Shown here piece after piece: positions 1-8,920 of a stretch of 48,696 nucleotides of DNA. The DNA is from Phycisphaerae bacterium. Its GTDB lineage: Bacteria > Planctomycetota > Phycisphaerae > SM23-33. Made by a program: the position numbers and the translations under genes. Within the stretch, counting starts at the first letter, position 1. Each line of letters starts with the position of its first letter. The stretch spans positions 1-48,696 of the forward strand of contig JASLNT010000073.1 of assembly GCA_030745875.1 (NCBI GenBank), given 5' to 3'. The notes below the pieces were generated by a model. It searched no databases, was not told the DNA's origin, and was given only the letters and a program-made list of their open reading frames with translations.

Positions 1-397
1 GAAGCACTCGCATGGCCTCGGCGACGGGAATCTCTCCGAGATCGTCGCTCACGATCAGATTCACCAGATTGTCGGTATATGGAAGCGAATTTGACCGCAG
101 CACATCGAACGTGACCTTGCCAGCCAGCCTTGTGTTGGAGATGCGCTCGCGAGCGGCGGATATCTTCTTGGCGTCTATATCCAAGCCGTGGACTAACGCG
201 CTGTCATTGGCTCGCAGTCCGGCGGTCAACTTCCCATCCCCACAACCGAGATGCACCACCAGGCCGCCTCGAACGCCCGTAGTTTGAAGCACCTTTGCGG
301 CGTCCAGGTCCGCGGCTCGGGCAATTCCCACCGACGCTGTAAGCATCAAAAGGAGCAGTAGAATACAGCTTACACGCTTGCTTGCGATAGTTCCCAT
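1..397 (-). CDS. Secreted methyltransferase-like/PQQ-propeller protein, N-terminal part (partial)
   Basis: The minus-strand reading frame is open from an ATG at 395-397 to the window edge, so only about 132 N-terminal residues are visible. It opens with a Sec signal peptide (basic start, Leu-rich core, ending near IARA). A class I methyltransferase-like segment follows, with VVHLGCGDGKLTA as motif I, an acidic HGLDID strand end and EAMRVL near the edge. It closely matches the N-terminus of the complete gene at 402-3482, so the missing part is probably a PQQ-type propeller; that is inference. The start is 4 bases past the stop of the upstream gene, and an AGGAGA ribosome site lies inside that gene's end, so the two are one transcript and probably a tandem duplication. 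The biochemical role is unknown. Confidence 0.85.
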   Translation of the reverse strand, partial: MGTIASKRVSCILLLLLMLTASVGIARAADLDAAKVLQTTGVRGGLVVHLGCGDGKLTAGLRANDSALVHGLDIDAKKISAARERISNTRLAGKVTFDVLRSNSLPYTDNLVNLIVSDDLGEIPVAEAMRVL

Positions 398-401
398 CGT
401 C

Positions 402-3400
402 TCATTTCTCCTGTTTGGCGGCGCCCATGCAGAGGACCTTGCCGTTTCTGGTCGAGATATACAATCGGCCCCGAGCGGCGATCATGCCGTCGAATACCGG
501 CGCCGAGTCGAGTTTTTGTTCGGCGAGCTTCTTCCCGTCGGCGGCATTGCAAACCCAGAGCACGCCGCCGCTGCGCCCCTCGATTGACGCCAGCGGGTCG
601 GCGGGATCATTAGTCTCAGGCCAACCGGCGACAAACAACGTCTCTGAGGCCAGCACCATCGCGCGAGCCTGGAAGGGCAGCTTCACGCTCCATCTGTGCT
701 TTTTTGAGGCAGGGCGTTTGACCTTGGGCGGATAGTCAGTATTGCTCGGAATGCGCGTATCGGGCGTAAATGGCGTGTTCGGATCGCCAAAGAGCAGGCA
801 GCCGGTTGAGCCGGCCTTGGCGGCTGAGGCTACGATCTTCTGCGACATGTGCGTCCGCAGGCCACAGACCAGCTTGTCGTTGAACACCAGCAACTGCCCG
901 AACGGAACCCGCAGATCATACTTGATGTACGAGTTTGGAAAATCGTACGCATCGCCGCGTCCCAGACGCCAGAAAGTCCGGTAGAACCATGTGTCGTCGG
1001 TCAGGCCGGAGTGGTTCATCAGGTGGCGCCCCAGGCCCGTCTGGCGGACGAGCGTCTTGTTGAACCTGATTTGCTGGAGGTAAATGTACTTGCCGTCGGT
1101 GACCAGAACGTCGGGCTTGGCTCCGGCCATTATGAACGCCTTGCTCTTGTCTTCGGCGTGCGGAATCGCCACGCGCGCCTCGCAGAGTTTCTTGCCCGTT
1201 TTCGGATCAAGGCCGTAGAGGTATATCCCGCCGTCGAGATATGCCGACCGTCCGGCCGCCATGTACGCCACGCCGCCGAAGACCAGGATATTTCCATGCA
1301 CCGGCCAGACCGATTCGAGTTGCTCGTCGACAACCGTCAGGCGTTCGGCTGGTGCGGCGCGGAAACGCCACATTAACTTCCCGTTCGTTGCTCTCAGGCA
1401 GTAGACCCACCCGTCGGCGCATCCGAACAACACCAGGCCGTTATGGATTGTCGGAGGCGAATCGACGCGTCCCCCGGCAGTGAAACGCCATGCCTCCTTG
1501 CCGTTGCGAGTGTCCAGTGCGGTGATTCGGGCGAGGTTAACTGAGGCCACGACGATCTTGTCCGGGCCGAGCACCGGCGCGGTGAGCTTGCCTTCGACAG
1601 TTGCGGTCCATACTTCTGTCGCTGCGGTCGGCAAGCGATGGGGCGTTGACCCGCTTCGTGTCGGGTTGCCCCGCAGTGTCGGCCAGTCGCTGGCTCTGGA
1701 TCTGTTTGCCATGACTGCTTCTTCATACGCCTGGCCGCGTATGAGCGGATCGGCGCCGTCGCCCTTAGCGGCGGGTTTGGCGCCCGCCAGTGCGTAGAAC
1801 CCGTGGAGCATGGCTCCGGGGTAGCAGCAGCAGGGGTTTGGCGGTATGTACGTCAGGCCGTTGCAGGGCATGATTCCGTACTGACAAACGCCGCGCACCC
1901 AGTTGTTTCGCGAGTGGGCCGAAGACTTCAGGTCGAAGAACTCCATCCCCCGTTTGGAGGCGATTATATAGCGATTGGTGGCCTTGTTGCGGTAGCAGCG
2001 GGGGTGGTGCCCGGCCGTCAGGAGGCCGGTGATGTCGAGGGTGCGTTTTACCTGTCCGGTTCTCGGGTCTCGCCCTTCGTTTGCGAAGAGTCCGGCCCAG
2101 ACCAGCCCGTCTGCGAGGAACACGTCGGCCGGTGCGTGGAAGTCGGGCGGGCAGGGGCATGACCAGAGTTGTTTTCCGGTTTCCAGGTCAAGTGCGGCCA
2201 TGGAATGCTGGTTAGCTGACAAGACAACTTTCTGCTCCGAGCAGATCACGACTGTCGGAGCGTGGTAGGAGGCGCCGCGTTGCCTTCTGGCTTTGACACG
2301 TTTGCGTCTGACGGGCGTCTTGGGTTTGGGCTGCTGCGTTGCTCCATGGCGCCAGAGCAGCTTGCCCGTTTCGACATCAGCACAGCGAACCTCCCGGCCG
2401 CACTGGAAGATCACTCGCCCGCCGCTCGATGCCAGGGTCATCGGCTGTAACCCAGCAGTTTCGTCTCCCGATTTACGCCACAAAACCTTGCCCGACTTCG
2501 CTTCGAGTGCAAGGATTGACCGGCCTGAGGCGCCGATCGTCACCAGCAGGAGGCGCGGGCCGTCCAGGAGTATCTCGTCGGCTCCGTCTGTGCCCTTATA
2601 TGTCTTGAGAATCTTGCCCGTGGCCGCGTCGAGCTGCGTCAGGGGCGCATTTATCCCCAGGGTTACATAGACGCGCCCGCCGGCGGCCACCAGGCGCCGC
2701 GGAAGCTGCGGCGGGCCGGATCGGAAGCTCCGCATGTAGTTTTCCCAGGTCCCGATTGAACGTTTCCACAGCAGTACGCCGTTAAACGCATCACGTGCGA
2801 CCAGTCGCCACTTTGGGGCGAAGGTCATCAGGGTTGTGGGCGCTTCGTCTATTATGTAGAAGATCCGCCCGCCGGAAGAGACCAAGGCGCTGACCCCAGC
2901 CAACGTGTCGTGATGGCGCGCGAAGGTCGGGCCTGCCTTCCATTGCAGGCGGCGGGGCGGGGCGACGAGTGTATCGTCGGCGACGGCGTTGTTGTCCGGG
3001 CCATGCATGTAGTGCGTCCACTCGTCGATGTTTGCAGGCCTGGGCTTGCGTGTCTCGGTCCATTTGCCCGACTTGGCGATATAGGCCGCTCCGGTGGGGC
3101 ACAGCACGCGCATGACCTCCGTCATGGGAATCTCTCCGAGATCCTTGGCGATAAGAACATTGACGGTGTTGTCCAGATACGGCAGGGCCGAGCCGCGCAG
3201 CACGCTGGCTGAGACCGAGCCCAATACTCCCTTGTCGGAGAAGTGATCCCGGGCCGCCGCCACCTTCTCGGCGCTCGGGTCCAGGCCATGGACGATGTAC
3301 GCATCGCTTACGCGCAAAGCCGCCGTCGCCCTGCCCTCGCCGCAGCCGATATGCACCACCAACCCGCCTCTGACGCCGCTGCGCTCAAGCGCCGCCGAAG

Positions 3401-3482
3401 GCGACAGTTCCGCCGCGTCAAGAGACGCCGAGCAGATGACGGCTGCAAGGCATACAATCAAACTTTCACACGATCGTTTCAT
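402..3482 (-). CDS. Secreted methyltransferase-like domain fused to PQQ-type beta-propeller
   Basis: This protein has 1026 residues. Residues 1-23 form a Sec signal peptide. Residues about 35-150 resemble a class I SAM methyltransferase: VVHIGCGEG (motif I, 42-50), the acidic strand end HGLDPS, and EVMRVLCPTGAAYI, like the usual 'RVLkPGG' strand. A linker with DEWTHYMHG leads into two PQQ/Trp-docking propeller sections with repeated 'D.xtGKxLWr' blades (for example AKSGKVLWR and DVETGKLLWR). The second section starts at SDWPTLRGNPTRSG. Propellers of this type often form secreted dehydrogenases or BamB-like scaffolds, but none of the visible residues proves PQQ binding. A basic linker (KPKTPVRRKR) splits the first propeller. 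It lies directly upstream of a truncated paralog and has another paralog at 8921-12148. SAM is not expected outside the cytoplasm, so the first domain may bind another ligand. Confidence 0.88.
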   Translation of the reverse strand: MKRSCESLIVCLAAVICSASLDAAELSPSAALERSGVRGGLVVHIGCGEGRATAALRVSDAYIVHGLDPSAEKVAAARDHFSDKGVLGSVSASVLRGSALPYLDNTVNVLIAKDLGEIPMTEVMRVLCPTGAAYIAKSGKWTETRKPRPANIDEWTHYMHGPDNNAVADDTLVAPPRRLQWKAGPTFARHHDTLAGVSALVSSGGRIFYIIDEAPTTLMTFAPKWRLVARDAFNGVLLWKRSIGTWENYMRSFRSGPPQLPRRLVAAGGRVYVTLGINAPLTQLDAATGKILKTYKGTDGADEILLDGPRLLLVTIGASGRSILALEAKSGKVLWRKSGDETAGLQPMTLASSGGRVIFQCGREVRCADVETGKLLWRHGATQQPKPKTPVRRKRVKARRQRGASYHAPTVVICSEQKVVLSANQHSMAALDLETGKQLWSCPCPPDFHAPADVFLADGLVWAGLFANEGRDPRTGQVKRTLDITGLLTAGHHPRCYRNKATNRYIIASKRGMEFFDLKSSAHSRNNWVRGVCQYGIMPCNGLTYIPPNPCCCYPGAMLHGFYALAGAKPAAKGDGADPLIRGQAYEEAVMANRSRASDWPTLRGNPTRSGSTPHRLPTAATEVWTATVEGKLTAPVLGPDKIVVASVNLARITALDTRNGKEAWRFTAGGRVDSPPTIHNGLVLFGCADGWVYCLRATNGKLMWRFRAAPAERLTVVDEQLESVWPVHGNILVFGGVAYMAAGRSAYLDGGIYLYGLDPKTGKKLCEARVAIPHAEDKSKAFIMAGAKPDVLVTDGKYIYLQQIRFNKTLVRQTGLGRHLMNHSGLTDDTWFYRTFWRLGRGDAYDFPNSYIKYDLRVPFGQLLVFNDKLVCGLRTHMSQKIVASAAKAGSTGCLLFGDPNTPFTPDTRIPSNTDYPPKVKRPASKKHRWSVKLPFQARAMVLASETLFVAGWPETNDPADPLASIEGRSGGVLWVCNAADGKKLAEQKLDSAPVFDGMIAARGRLYISTRNGKVLCMGAAKQEK

Positions 3483-3509
3483 AATTCAGCTTCTTTAAGG
3501 AATGTAACG

Positions 3510-3540
3510 ATTATACCTTGCGGATCATGCGTAATTCCAA
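3510..3540 (-). promoter_or_regulatory. Candidate sigma70-type promoter for the 402-3482 gene
   Basis: Read on the minus strand, a perfect TATAAT (3510-3515) is preceded by GG. A TTGGAA hexamer (3535-3540) lies 19 bases further upstream. The -10 box is 27 bases before the ATG. The spacer is on the long side, so the -35 assignment is weaker than the -10. Confidence 0.5.
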
Positions 3541-3603
3541 CATTGCCCCCAAGCCCGCGCCGGGGTATCCTGCGGGTCTGAAATTTAACCGCCAGGAGAA
3601 AAC

Positions 3604-5049
3604 ATGACAACGAACGTCTCACGACGCAGTTTCCTTAAGGTTGCCGGTCTAGCCGCCGCGACGGCGCCGTTCGCCATGGGGGCTCGCGCTGAAACGCCCG
3701 CAGCCGGGAAACCGAACTTGATCATTATCTTCACTGACGACCAGGGCTATCAGGATATCGGATGTTTTGGCTCGAAGCGGATTCGCACGCCGCGACTCGA
3801 CAAGATGGCGCGAGAGGGCATGAAGTTCACCAGCTTCTACGCCCAGACGGTTTGCGGACCGTCGCGGGCTGCGCTGATGACCGGGTGCTACCCGCTACGG
3901 GTGGCGAAACGCAACAACCAGGTCGATATTCACCCGTATCTGCACACCAAGGAGATAACCGTAGCCGAGGTCCTCAAATCCGCCGGATACGCCACCGCCT
4001 GTTTCGGTAAGTGGGACCTCGCCGGGCACACGCAGACCAGATACGATCCCAAACTCCTGCCCACTCGCCAGGGGTTCGATTACTTCTTCGGCACGCCCAC
4101 CAGCAACGACGGGTATGTGAACCTTCTCCGCAACGAGAAGGTGATTGAAAAACGCGCTGATATGAACACGCTGACAAAACGCTACACCGACGAGGCGATC
4201 AAGTTCATCACCGACAACAAGGACAAGCCCTTCTTTGTTTACATCCCCCACACCATGCCCCACACGCGTCTGGGCGCCTCGGCGCAGTTCAAGGGCAAGT
4301 CCAAACGCGGGTTGTACGGGGATGTTATCGAGGAGATCGACTGGAACGTCGGGCGCATCCTGGACACCGTAAAGACCCTTTCGCTCGACGAGAACACTTA
4401 CGTGCTGTACTTCAGCGACAACGGCCCGTGGGAGAAACAAAAGGCCCATGGCGGCAACGCCCTGCCGCTGCGAGGCGACAAGACCTCATCGTGGGAAGGG
4501 GGCGTGCGTGTGCCCTGCATCATGCGGGCTCCGGGCAGAATTCCCGCGGGCAAGGTTTGCGACGAAATCGCAAGCACGCTGGACATGATGCCCTCCCTGG
4601 CCCGCCTGGGCGGGACGAAAGCGCCCGCCGACCGTTCGATAGACGGACGCGATATTTACGATCTTATGCACGGAAAGCCCAACGCCAAGAGCCCCACAAA
4701 GGCGTTCTATTACTACATTCACACGCATCTGCAGGCCGTGCGGTCGGGCAAGTGGAAGCTGCATCTGCCCCGCCCCGCCAAGCCGCCGTGGGCGCCGAGA
4801 TGGGCCAGGCATGTCAAACCGCAAGACGTTATCGATATCCCCAAACCGATGCTCTTCGACCTTGACGCGGACATCGGAGAACAGAAAGATGTAGCCGACA
4901 AGCACCCCGACGTGGTGAAGAGGCTGCTGAAACTGGCCGGATGGGCGCGTCAGGACATTGGCGATTATAATGTGATTGGCAAGAACGCGCGGTTCTTCGA
5001 CCCCCAGCCCAAACGCCCTGATGCGGCTAGATGGCTGAACAAGACCTGA
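3604..5049 (+). CDS. Tat-exported sulfatase (type I, formylglycine-dependent)
   Basis: This 481-residue protein hydrolyses sulfate esters outside the cytoplasm, probably on a polysaccharide or its fragments. The N-terminus carries a twin-arginine signal (SRRSFLK, residues 6-12). FTDDQG (about 43-48) supplies metal-binding aspartates, and C84-G-P-S-R88 is the sulfatase signature whose Cys becomes formylglycine. FSDNGPW gives further active-site residues, and the C-terminal LFDLDADIGEQKDVA is typical of the arylsulfatase A-like family (Pfam PF00884). The start is supported by AGGAGA four bases upstream of the ATG. No formylglycine-generating enzyme is in the window. The gene is followed 12 bases later by a PhoD-like phosphatase, which suggests one operon. 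The exact substrate cannot be read from the sequence. Confidence 0.93.
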   Translation: MTTNVSRRSFLKVAGLAAATAPFAMGARAETPAAGKPNLIIIFTDDQGYQDIGCFGSKRIRTPRLDKMAREGMKFTSFYAQTVCGPSRAALMTGCYPLRVAKRNNQVDIHPYLHTKEITVAEVLKSAGYATACFGKWDLAGHTQTRYDPKLLPTRQGFDYFFGTPTSNDGYVNLLRNEKVIEKRADMNTLTKRYTDEAIKFITDNKDKPFFVYIPHTMPHTRLGASAQFKGKSKRGLYGDVIEEIDWNVGRILDTVKTLSLDENTYVLYFSDNGPWEKQKAHGGNALPLRGDKTSSWEGGVRVPCIMRAPGRIPAGKVCDEIASTLDMMPSLARLGGTKAPADRSIDGRDIYDLMHGKPNAKSPTKAFYYYIHTHLQAVRSGKWKLHLPRPAKPPWAPRWARHVKPQDVIDIPKPMLFDLDADIGEQKDVADKHPDVVKRLLKLAGWARQDIGDYNVIGKNARFFDPQPKRPDAARWLNKT

Positions 5050-5061
5050 CAGGAATAGGAT

Positions 5062-6501
5062 ATGAATGGACGATGGGTGATACTGACGCTTCTGGTTGCG
5101 GGTATGTTGGCGACGGCGGGGTACGTGCTTGCCAAACCGATGATCCCCACACCCGCCGATACTCCCGTACTCGGCGAACTTGAGCCTGTGCTGGTCAAAC
5201 TGCTGGGCGAGAACGCCGACGCGGACGCATCGCTTGCGACGATTTGCGAAAGCGCCGAGCTGAAAGCTCAAATCGTCAAACACAAGATAAAGCTGTTCGG
5301 CGGACCGATGCTCGGATGTGTCACCGACACGTGTGCCAAGTTCTGGGTTCGTACTCCGGTTGAGGCGAGCATTCAGGTTATTGTCAAGATACCGGGCGAT
5401 TCGGTTCCGGGAGTGAAGTCCAAAGTTGTTAAGACAACCAAGGCTTGCGACTTGACCGGCATAGCTGAGGTGTCCGGGCTCAAACCGAACAGCGAATACG
5501 AGTACGATGTTATCGTTGATGGGAAATCCGTGATCGGCGCCAAACGCCCGGTCTTTCGCACTTACCCCTCGAAAGGCGAGAAGGCCAAATTCTCCGTCGG
5601 TTTCGGCGGGGGGGCGAGATACAATCCCAAATACGAGCACATCTGGGATACCATCGCATCTTTCAAGCCGATCGCCTTCCTGTTCCTGGGCGACAACATC
5701 TACAGCGACGTGCCCGAGGAACGGAATACACAGCGCCTTTACTACTACCGCAGGCAACTCAGGCCCGAGTTCCGCAGGATGACGGGGTCGGCGGCGATAT
5801 ATTCGATTTGGGACGATCACGATTTTGGCGATAATGATTGCGAAGGCGGTCCGGAGACGTTCAAGCCCGCCTGGAAACTGCCCGTGTGGAAAGTGTTCAA
5901 AGAGAACTGGATCAATCCGTACTACGGAGGGGGCCCAAAACAACCCGGGTGCTGGTACGATTTCGCCATCGGCGACGTCGACTTCTTCATGACCGACGGG
6001 CGGTATTATCGTTCGTGGAAGGACGGTACGATGCTCGGTCCGGTCCAGAAGAAGTGGCTGCTGAACAAGCTCAAGGCGTCGAAAGCAACCTTCAAAGTGA
6101 TCGCATCGGGTACGCTCTGGACGGAGACCGCTGACAAGGGCGGAAAAGACTCATGGTGGGGTGTCAAGGAGGAGCGCGAAGAGATACTGTCGCTGATCGA
6201 TAAGGAGAAGATAGGCGGGGTGATACTCATCTCTGCCGACAGGCACCGCACGGACGTCTACCAGATCAAGCGCCCCAACGGATACACGCTTTACGAATTC
6301 GAAACGTCGAAACTGACCAACAACCACACGCACAGGACGAAGAAACAGGCGCTGTTTTCGTACAATAAGGGCCACTTCTTCGGGATGCTGAATTTCGACA
6401 TGACGAAAGACGATCCGGAAATGACGTTCGCTTGCATCACCATCGACAAGAAAACCGTCTACACGCTGACTCTGAAGAGGAGCCAGCTAACATCGAAATA
6501 G
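5062..6501 (+). CDS. PhoD-like phosphatase/phosphodiesterase, secreted
   Basis: The protein has 479 residues, with an N-terminal hydrophobic export signal (residues 1-24). An Ig-like N-terminal domain at about 85-175 (DTCAKFWVRTP, ending LKPNSEYEYDV) is followed by the PhoD catalytic domain. Its metal and active-site motifs are LFLGDNIYSD near 210, SIWDDHDFGDND near 250 and ISADRHRTD near 390. PhoD enzymes are Ca/Fe-dependent alkaline phosphatases or phosphodiesterases acting outside the cytoplasm. Unlike classical PhoD, the export signal is not an obvious twin-arginine type. It lies 12 bases after the sulfatase and has AGGA before its ATG, so the two are probably cotranscribed. Its partner substrate may be a phosphorylated or sulfated polymer; that part is inference. 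Confidence 0.9.
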   Translation: MNGRWVILTLLVAGMLATAGYVLAKPMIPTPADTPVLGELEPVLVKLLGENADADASLATICESAELKAQIVKHKIKLFGGPMLGCVTDTCAKFWVRTPVEASIQVIVKIPGDSVPGVKSKVVKTTKACDLTGIAEVSGLKPNSEYEYDVIVDGKSVIGAKRPVFRTYPSKGEKAKFSVGFGGGARYNPKYEHIWDTIASFKPIAFLFLGDNIYSDVPEERNTQRLYYYRRQLRPEFRRMTGSAAIYSIWDDHDFGDNDCEGGPETFKPAWKLPVWKVFKENWINPYYGGGPKQPGCWYDFAIGDVDFFMTDGRYYRSWKDGTMLGPVQKKWLLNKLKASKATFKVIASGTLWTETADKGGKDSWWGVKEEREEILSLIDKEKIGGVILISADRHRTDVYQIKRPNGYTLYEFETSKLTNNHTHRTKKQALFSYNKGHFFGMLNFDMTKDDPEMTFACITIDKKTVYTLTLKRSQLTSK

Positions 6502-6520
6502 CATAAGCGTGCGTGAGTTT

Positions 6521-6528
6521 GGTATACT
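6521..6528 (+). promoter_or_regulatory. Candidate -10 element (GGTATACT) before the aldo/keto-reductase-like gene
   Basis: GGTATACT lies 34 bases upstream of the ATG at 6562 and 20 bases after the preceding stop codon. The same GGTATAnT form occurs before other genes in this window. No good -35 box is visible. Confidence 0.35.
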
Positions 6529-6561
6529 ATGTGCGTCGATTAACAACAAGGAGCTTTGCAA

Positions 6562-7620
6562 ATGACCCCATCACCACCGCCCACACGACGCGATTTCCTT
6601 CGTACAACTTCAGCCGCAGTGGCGGGAGCGGCGGCGGTTTCAATCGCTTCGGGTAAGAAACCGGCGAAGAAACCGAAGATTCTGAACTATAACCCGAAGA
6701 TGGGCTATCGTCGCCTGGGCAAGACCGAACTCATGATCTCCGAAGTGAGCCTCGGCGGACACGGGGGCAGGAAACCGGAGGACCGCGTGCCCGTTCTGGA
6801 GAAGGCTGTCGAACTGGGTATGAACTATCTCGACACCAACATGGCCAGCGAAGTCGCCCTTTACGGACAGGCCATGAGCAAAACCACGGCTGCAAAACGC
6901 GACAAGTTCCACATTGGGTTTGCGAGCTGGCCGGTCAAGATCACAGAAGAGTATGAAAAGAACCTCACCGAGAAGCTCCTTCTCAGCGAGATCGACAAAC
7001 GACTGAAGGCGTACAATACCGACATGTTGGACATATGGCGCCCGGTCGGGGCGACCTGGGGCAAGGGTCAGAAGAAGATCGCAACTATGCTGGACGTGAC
7101 TCCCAAGACGCTCGATCTCGTCGCCAACACGTTCGAAAAGGCCCGCAAAGCCGGAAAGCTGCGGTTCCTGGGCGTATCGGCGCACAATCCCAAAGTGTTC
7201 CGGCGCGTGCTGAACGACTACCCGCAGTTTTCGATTGTGATCTTCCCGTACTTGTTCCTCACCAAGGACTTCGGCGGCGACGGTCTGCTGAAACTAGCTA
7301 AGGAAAAGGACGTTGGCGTGATCGGCCTCAAACCGTTCGGCGCGGGCACGACGTTCGGCATCAAGCCGCGTGAAATCAAAGGACGCGTCGACAAACGAGC
7401 TCACGTATTGGTAAGGGAAATGCTCACCGAGAAGCGACTGTCCGCCATTATTCCGGGCGTTAATATCCCCGAGCAGCTTGAAGAGAATGTTAAGGGTTCG
7501 TACGAGCGGGGCAAGGCGACCAGCGAGGCCGACAAGACCGCGATCCGCCAATGCACGGAGAACTACTACGCCCACATCACGCCCGAGTACAAATGGCTGC
7601 ACCAGTGGGAGACCGTATGA
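6562..7620 (+). CDS. Tat-exported aldo/keto reductase-like protein with altered catalytic tetrad
   Basis: The protein has 352 residues. A twin-arginine signal (TRRDFLR, residues 8-14) precedes an aldo/keto reductase barrel (GYRRLGKTELMISEVSLGG, NYLDTN, LRFLGVSAHNP). The ATG at 6562 is preferred because AAGGAG lies 8 bases upstream; an in-frame TTG at 6556 is less likely. Of the family's Asp-Tyr-Lys-His tetrad, D91 and Y101 (ALYGQ) are present. The Lys position reads ASW (121-123) and the His position reads as Trp in DIWRP (about 159), by my alignment. The C-terminal Cys-rich ferredoxin-like segment of some planctomycete relatives is absent, with only one Cys there. Export also separates it from cytoplasmic NADPH. 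It may be a binding protein or an altered redox enzyme. Its stop overlaps the start of a tetraheme cytochrome gene (ATGA). Confidence 0.85.
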   Translation: MTPSPPPTRRDFLRTTSAAVAGAAAVSIASGKKPAKKPKILNYNPKMGYRRLGKTELMISEVSLGGHGGRKPEDRVPVLEKAVELGMNYLDTNMASEVALYGQAMSKTTAAKRDKFHIGFASWPVKITEEYEKNLTEKLLLSEIDKRLKAYNTDMLDIWRPVGATWGKGQKKIATMLDVTPKTLDLVANTFEKARKAGKLRFLGVSAHNPKVFRRVLNDYPQFSIVIFPYLFLTKDFGGDGLLKLAKEKDVGVIGLKPFGAGTTFGIKPREIKGRVDKRAHVLVREMLTEKRLSAIIPGVNIPEQLEENVKGSYERGKATSEADKTAIRQCTENYYAHITPEYKWLHQWETV

Positions 7621-8087
7621 TCGCCTGCCGTTCGTTCCTTGTACTGGTTGGGTTGGCGTGGTTGGGCCTGATGCTGTTTGCGATAGGTTGCCTGCATACT
7701 TCGGCGCCGAACGTCGACCGAACTGTGGATCAGAACAATCCCCTTGGACCTAACGCCGCCTGTTACGTCTGCCACATGACCTATGTCAAAGAACCGCTTT
7801 CCCGTTTGCATCTGCGACATAAAGTCTACTGTATCGATTGTCACGGACCCAGTATCGGCCACGCCAATGATGAAGACATCGGTGCGACCAAGCCGGATAT
7901 CTACTTCAAACGCGACAAGGTGAACGCATCGTGTCGCAAATGTCACTCAGATCACAACGCTGCGCCGGAGAAAGTGGTTAAGCGATGGTTCGATCGGAAG
8001 CTCAAGACTAATTCGCCCATCTGCACTGAGTGCCACGGCCAGCATAAGATAAAACGCGCCAAAGACGCCAAACCGGCCGGAAAATGA
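7617..8087 (+). CDS. Tetraheme c-type cytochrome lipoprotein
   Basis: The protein has 156 residues. The start at 7617 overlaps the previous stop codon (ATGA) and gives a lipoprotein signal peptide with lipobox LFAIGC (lipidated Cys 25). Four CxxCH heme-binding motifs are visible: C49-YV-CH, C72-ID-CH, C106-RK-CH and C136-TE-CH, with additional His residues (HLRH, HSDHN) as possible distal ligands. This resembles small NapC/NrfH-like or cytochrome c3/c7-type multiheme electron carriers, but it lacks a long transmembrane anchor and is probably held by lipid. Translational coupling to the Tat-exported aldo/keto-reductase-like protein suggests the two work together in an extracytoplasmic redox step. 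The electron donor and acceptor are not identifiable here. Confidence 0.9.
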   Translation: MIACRSFLVLVGLAWLGLMLFAIGCLHTSAPNVDRTVDQNNPLGPNAACYVCHMTYVKEPLSRLHLRHKVYCIDCHGPSIGHANDEDIGATKPDIYFKRDKVNASCRKCHSDHNAAPEKVVKRWFDRKLKTNSPICTECHGQHKIKRAKDAKPAGK

Positions 8088-8118
8088 AATCCATTAGGAT
8101 AGTTCTGCGCAAAAAAAT

Positions 8119-8146
8119 GCCCCGGGTGGGATCTACCCGGGGCTTT
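8119..8146. terminator. Strong hairpin terminator, possibly bidirectional
   Basis: A perfect 9-bp stem (8119-8127 GCCCCGGGT with 8135-8143 ACCCGGGGC) encloses a 7-base loop. On the plus strand only a short TTT follows. On the minus strand the stem is followed by seven T residues (the A run at 8111-8117). It sits 31 bases after the cytochrome gene. Confidence 0.75.
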
Positions 8147-8302
8147 GCAGTGGTCTGATGTGATTTTAGGATACTGTGCACATCGGACACTATCTCATCG
8201 GCAAACTGCTGGTCGGAAGTATAGAGAAAACTGTTTGAATGGCCCAAAAGTTCGTATGGAGTCTATTGTCGACGATTGAAACCAGAGAAGAGGAAGTCGA
8301 TC

Positions 8303-8910
8303 ATGGATGTTTCTAATACGCGCAGATTGGTTACGTGTCTTGTGTTGTTGGCGTTTCTGAGCGTCGGTCTTGCGAATCGGGAGGCTCTGGGGGCTTTTGA
8401 ACCTCTCAAGACAAAGCTGCTTCGGGGCGGGGACAAGGCCCAAAGCATCTCGGTGGACGTCAGCGGCCAGACCGATCTGTACCTGGTCGTCACGGTCGGA
8501 CCGGATAACTACGGAAGCGATCAGGCGATCTGGGCCGAGCCGACGTTTGTCTGCGGTGACGGATGTCGCATAGACGCCACGACGCTCAAGCCTGCGGGCG
8601 TCAAGGTTGGTTGGGGCAAGCTGTACGTGAATAGGAATCAGCACGGCCGGCCCCTTAAGATCAGTAGCAGGCCTACGTTGACTCGCTGGCCAAATCGCAC
8701 AAAGATGTTCGTCTGAGCAAGGTTGAGTTCCTGAAACTGACCAACTGGCTCGACATTAACTGCCCATTCCACCGGTCCTATTGGGGCCGCCTCAACGCCA
8801 AGTACAAGGACCACCCCAGCTACCGCCCTAACGTCACCTTCACCGAGGCGCTGCTGCGAACCGTTCCCAAGTCGGTCGCTAAGGCCGAAGCGTCGGCCTC
8901 TGCTCGCTAG
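8303..8910 (+). pseudogene. Decayed NPCBM-domain / HSA-like planctomycete secreted protein
   Basis: From the ATG at 8303 (AGGAAG six bases upstream) a signal peptide ending in ALGA leads into an NPCBM/NEW2-type galactose-binding-like stretch (ISVDVSGQTDLYLVVTVG, QAIWAEPTFV). This frame stops at 8716. The following DNA still encodes recognisable protein in other frames: YVDSLAKSH from 8674, then DVRLSKVEFLKLTNWLDIN (8703-8759), then CPFHRSYWGRLNAKYKDHPS onward (8761-8910, stop TAG). The shifts at about 8701 (-1) and 8760 (+1) compensate each other. The C-terminal part resembles the end of planctomycete hydrazine-synthase-alpha-like/PSD-type secreted proteins (my recollection of WxDxNAPYxGxxxGRxNxKYKxHP). 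The middle of such a protein is missing. I read it as a deletion plus frameshift relic rather than a working 146-residue gene. Confidence 0.65.
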
Positions 8911-8920
8911 TGCGGCGACC

